The translations under genes were made by a program, and so were the position numbers. Below are positions 63,577 to 64,000 of a stretch of 64,000 bases of DNA, in pieces. Position 1 is the stretch's first letter. The number at the start of each line of letters is the position of its first letter. Origin of the DNA: Oscillospiraceae bacterium (GTDB lineage Bacteria; Bacillota; Clostridia; Oscillospirales; Ruminococcaceae); assembly GCA_024404815.1 (NCBI GenBank), contig JAKSPL010000005.1, positions 1-64,000 on the forward strand, in the 5' to 3' direction. The notes below the pieces were generated by a model. That model made no database searches. It had not been told where the DNA came from and worked only from the letters and a program-made list of their open reading frames with translations.

Positions 63577-64000
63577 CTATGTGTGTAACATCGCATTCAG
63601 TTCGTCAAGATAATCAGGGATCAGTTGGATCGAATCTCCGTCCTGTTCCAGTACGGCATCTCCGATTTCGTCATAGAGCCGTTCATTGATCTCATCGACC
63701 AGCAGAGAGAGCATCATACCGCTTTGCATGGTCAGCCTGTCATACGGCTGATCGTTCAGCAGGCAGTCCAGCAGGTAAGCTGCATTGTCTGACAATCCGA
63801 GTGGATTTTCTGTCGGCATTGGCTCAGATTCCGTAACGGGAGTTTCTATCGTTTCACATTCTGCCTCAGCACGTTCTTCGGGCAGCACCAGTTTTTCACA
63901 GGTGTTTTCTGCTTCTTCACGTATCGTTTGCAGCTTTGACAGGTCAATTTCGATTTTAGGAATTTTGCGTTGTTTTTCTTCTTTGACAGCCCGCGCGATC
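63577..64000 (-). CDS. TerB_C-domain protein (5' end outside the window)
   Basis: The frame is open to the window edge, so only the last 140 residues are visible. They include a basic-acidic segment (KEEKQRKIPKIEIDLSKLQT), then IREEAENTCEKLVLPEE and, after an acidic linker, DNAAYLLDCLLNDQPYDRL, MLSLLVDEINERLYDEIGD and LIPDYLDELNAML. This pattern fits TerB_C, the C-terminal domain of large TerB_N-TerB proteins associated with stress and defence loci. It is first in the visible operon, 19 bases before the ATPase gene. The N-terminal domains cannot be seen. Its function is not known to me beyond the family association. Confidence 0.78.
   Translation of the reverse strand, partial: IARAVKEEKQRKIPKIEIDLSKLQTIREEAENTCEKLVLPEERAEAECETIETPVTESEPMPTENPLGLSDNAAYLLDCLLNDQPYDRLTMQSGMMLSLLVDEINERLYDEIGDAVLEQDGDSIQLIPDYLDELNAMLHT

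Overview
The window reads as chromosome of an anaerobic, fibre-degrading Gram-positive bacterium of the Ruminococcus type (Oscillospiraceae). Several large secreted proteins carry dockerin modules, Thr-rich linkers, CBM13/ricin-type modules and BspA-type leucine-rich repeats. There is a xylose/xylo-oligosaccharide utilisation operon. The translation genes show clostridial layout and zinc-ribbon variants (adenylate kinase lid, S4). This assignment is inferred from gene content; I see no rRNA, tRNA, CRISPR array, insertion sequence or prophage.

Layout. (1) 1-8020: the distal spc/alpha ribosomal operon on the plus strand (end of rplF, rplR, rpsE, rpmD, rplO, secY, adk, map, a KOW-like protein, infA, rpmJ, rpsM, rpsK, rpsD, rpoA, rplQ), closed by a strong terminator. 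(2) 8055-14164: a secreted GH43 arabinanase-like enzyme with CBM13 and dockerin, a minus-strand pyrophosphate-type phosphofructokinase, and gdhA. (3) 14201-24873, all minus strand: a secreted SpoIID-domain protein whose conserved motifs are in circularly permuted order, a class B-like sortase, pncC, thiI with its cysteine desulfurase, a dockerin-bearing tandem GH43 enzyme, and a FliB-type cysteine-cluster protein. (4) 25048-26388: a membrane-anchored GH25 muramidase. (5) 26493-35451: a pentose operon (two ABC permeases, binding lipoprotein, xylose isomerase, GH3 glycosidase, mutarotase-like protein) with a divergent AraC-family regulator, followed by a small conserved basic protein. (6) 35849-49893: two giant secreted proteins, translationally coupled by an ATGA overlap. 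One is a 1,873-residue leucine-rich-repeat protein. The other is a 2,808-residue multidomain protein with a dockerin at each end and a cohesin-like module near its N-terminus. (7) 50287-53510: lepA, a small zinc-ribbon membrane protein and hemW. (8) 53570-59761: a 2,063-residue secreted subtilisin with leucine-rich repeats and a dockerin. (9) 59962-64000: three tightly packed minus-strand genes, namely an Lhr/BrxHI-like helicase, a BrxD-like ATPase and the C-terminal half of a TerB_C protein cut by the window edge. This last group looks like a defence or stress system.

How the parts fit. The two secreted GH43 enzymes would release arabinose or arabino/xylo-oligosaccharides from plant wall. 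The AraC-flanked operon would import the oligomers (its ATPase is not in the window), hydrolyse them with the GH3 enzyme and isomerise xylose. PPi-type phosphofructokinase and glutamate dehydrogenase are typical central enzymes of such fermenters. Dockerins on enzymes, a protease and a giant structural protein point to a cellulosome-like surface complex whose main scaffoldin lies elsewhere. Most starts were reset from the longest open frame to the codon with the best Shine-Dalgarno sequence; TTG starts are frequent (rpsE, rplO, rpsK, lepA, the subtilisin and probably the GH25 gene).
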